From Heterohyrax brucei (lineage: Eukaryota > Chordata > Mammalia > Hyracoidea > Procaviidae): DNA of 64,000 nt. The DNA lies in the NCBI GenBank assembly GCA_028571685.1, contig CM053143.1:153382329-153446328 (forward strand), in the 5' to 3' direction. A program made the translations under genes and the position numbers. Each line of letters opens with the position of its first letter. The stretch's first letter is position 1. This document shows positions 62,297 through 64,000 of this stretch, in pieces. Below the pieces are notes generated by a model. It searched no databases and had not been told where the DNA came from. It saw nothing but the letters and a program-made list of their open reading frames with translations.

Positions 62297-63090
62297 ACTG
62301 AGTATCATTATTGATATGTAGATTTAGCCTTATTGCTTTATTACCTGCTCTCTGTTCCCTTTGTCTTTTGTTCCTCTGTTCTCCCTTTTCTGCCTTCCTT
62401 TTAGGTTAAACAATTTTTAGTATCTCATTTTATTTTATCTACTGCGTTTTTATAAAAATCTCTTTGAATAGTTTATTTAGTGGTTGTTCTAGGGTTTACA
62501 ACACACATACTCAATTTTTCATAGTCTATTTAGAATCCATACTTTACCACTTCAAGTAGAAAACAGAAATACCACTTTTAACACCTTTTACTTGCTTCCT
62601 TTTATATTTAGTTGCCTTACGTACTGCATCTTCATACAGTGAACACCCTATCAATGCTGTAATTTTTACTTCACCTGTCAATAAAAGATGTTAAAAAAAC
62701 AAACAGTATATTTCACTTACCCAAATATTTTATCAATTCTGTTCTTACTCCACTCTTGGTATCTCTAACTTCCTCCTGGTATCAGTTCTCTTGTGTATAA
62801 AGAACTTTGTTCCACAAACTCTTTCAGAGCAGCTATGCTAGCAATAGATTTTCTTCACCTGAGAGTATTTTTATTTTACTTTCACTGATGGACATTTTCA
62901 CTGCATATAGACTTTCAGGTTGACTTTCTCTTGCAGAATTTTAAGAAGGCTATACCACTTCTTTTGGGCTTTATGGCTTGTAATGAGAGATTCACAGCCA
63001 TCTAAATTGTTCCCTGGCTGCTTTCAAAATATTTTTCTTTGCCACTGACTTTCAGCAGTTTGATTACGAAGTGTCTGGACCTTGGTGTAA
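62297..63090 (-). mobile_element. Old L1, 5' region, part 2
   Basis: Continuation of the old antisense L1 beyond the young insertion; AT-rich sequence with TTAGTGGTTGTTCTAGGGTT and the GTAATGAGAGATTCACAGCC type of phrase usual for old L1 5' parts. No open frame. Confidence 0.55.
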
Positions 63091-63091
63091 T

Positions 63092-63558
63092 GGATTCAAT
63101 TGTGTCCACCCCGCCCCCCCAAGAAATGTGTGTAGCAATTTGACTAGGTCATGATTCCTGGTATTGTGTGCTATTTCTACATGCTATACATCCCGCCTCT
63201 ACATTAATGAGTGCGGAGGGGCAGCAGTTGTGTTGATAGGGCAAGATTCAAAGAGTAAGACACTTTTATGCCTTGAGGAAATCTTGAGATATAAAAAAAG
63301 AAGCTAGCAGAGAGAATGGGGGACCTCATGCCATCACATGTCTTTTAGAAAGGACTCGGGGTCTCTGTGCCTCAGAAACTCCCAGTCCAGGAGAACTGAC
63401 TAGGATGTTCCTCTAAAACCAACAAAGATCGATTTCTCCTGGAGCTGATGCCCTGAATTTGGACTTGCAGCCTACTGGACTGTGACAGAATAAAATTTGT
63501 CTTTTGAAAGTTATTCACTTGTGGTATTTCTCTTTATAGCAGCACTAGATACCTAGGA
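63092..63558 (+). mobile_element. LTR-like repeat, possibly ERVL-MaLR class
   Basis: Starts TGTAATGGATTCAATTGTGT and ends TATAGCAGCACTAGATACCT; it contains TGACTAGGTCATGATTCC and TTTGGACTTGCAGCCTAC and an AATAAAA signal near the end. Size and layout are those of a solo LTR. No coding capacity. Confidence 0.55.
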
Positions 63559-63559
63559 T

Positions 63560-64000
63560 AGTTTTCAAGATTGTTTTCTTTGCCATTAGCCGTCAGCAGT
63601 TTGATTATGAGGTGTGTGGGCCTGGGTTTCTTTGGATCTATCCTGTTTGGGATTTGCTGTGCTTCCATAATTCACAGGTTTATGTCTTTTGCCAAATGTG
63701 AAATATTTGAAGCCATTATTTCTGGGACTCTGATGGCACAAATGTTAGATTTCTGGTATTGTTTCACAGGTTCCTAAGACTTTGTCAATTATTTTTCTCT
63801 GCTGTTTGAGTTTGATATTTTCTACTGATCTACTTTCAAGTGCACTGACTTTTTCCTCTGTCATCTCCATTCATCTATTAGGACCTCTGTACTTACTGTA
63901 CTTCTTACTTCTAAAGTTTGATTTGGTTCCTCTTTACAGTTCTTGTTTCTTTGCTGAGACTTTCTACCTTTCTGTCTGTTTCAAGTGTTAGCTCTTAATT
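63560..64000 (-). mobile_element. Old L1, 5' region, part 3
   Basis: TCAGCAGTTTGATTATGAGG, TTGGGATTTGCTGTGCTTCC and CAAATGTGAAATATTTGAAG follow the 5' region of old L1 elements, antisense. Cut by the window end. Confidence 0.6.

Overview
This is a 64 kb piece of a placental mammal genome, almost certainly an afrotherian and most likely an elephant or another paenungulate. The evidence is the repeat content. About 33 copies or fragments of a tRNA-derived SINE of the AfroSINE type are scattered over both strands. RTE-clade LINE remains share their 3' tail with that SINE. There are also L1 elements, old MIR, L2 and hAT fossils, a mariner fragment and LTR-like repeats. Nothing bacterial, plasmid-like or CRISPR-like is present.

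One protein-coding gene is visible: WDR19 (IFT144), a core subunit of the intraflagellar transport A complex of cilia, on the minus strand. Twenty-seven coding exons were located by translation and splice sites, from 58,920 down to the stop codon at 7,991-7,989. They join without a frame break into 1,045 codons plus stop, matching residues 298-1342 if the total length equals the 1,342 residues of human WDR19. Every internal intron has GT-AG ends. The first 297 residues (about ten exons, if human exon structure holds) and the promoter lie beyond the right edge. Exons 11-18 (58.9-45.9 kb) carry the end of the first WD40 propeller and the second propeller. Exons 19-34 (43.3-11.7 kb) carry the helical TPR-like solenoid. 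Exons 35-37 (9.5-8.0 kb) carry a cysteine-rich zinc-binding tail. A short 3' UTR with two overlapping poly(A) signals ends near 7.7 kb.

From 1 to about 7.7 kb the window is intergenic. It holds a decayed L1 with ORF1 and ORF2 traces, a young L1 3' end, a second old L1 3' half, an RTE 3' fragment and an LTR-like repeat. In human the convergent neighbour is RFC1; no RFC1 exon was recognised here. The introns are packed with repeats, the densest parts being 22-25.7, 29.2-30.6, 37.5-41, 42-48.6, 53-54.8 and 55.5-58.5 kb. From 59.2 kb to the right edge the intron is nearly all retrotransposon: an RTE fragment, an old antisense L1, a younger L1 with clear target-site duplications and, inside its 3' UTR, a second L1 3' end in the opposite orientation, giving a roughly 600 bp-arm palindrome.

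No new enzymatic or defence system was found. The observations most worth following are about transposon biology: the L1 palindrome with nested target-site duplications, an internally deleted RTE that looks like a SINE, the shared RTE/SINE tail, a mariner split into inverted halves, an excess of SINEs in the sense orientation of WDR19, and a competing splice acceptor inside WDR19 exon 27.
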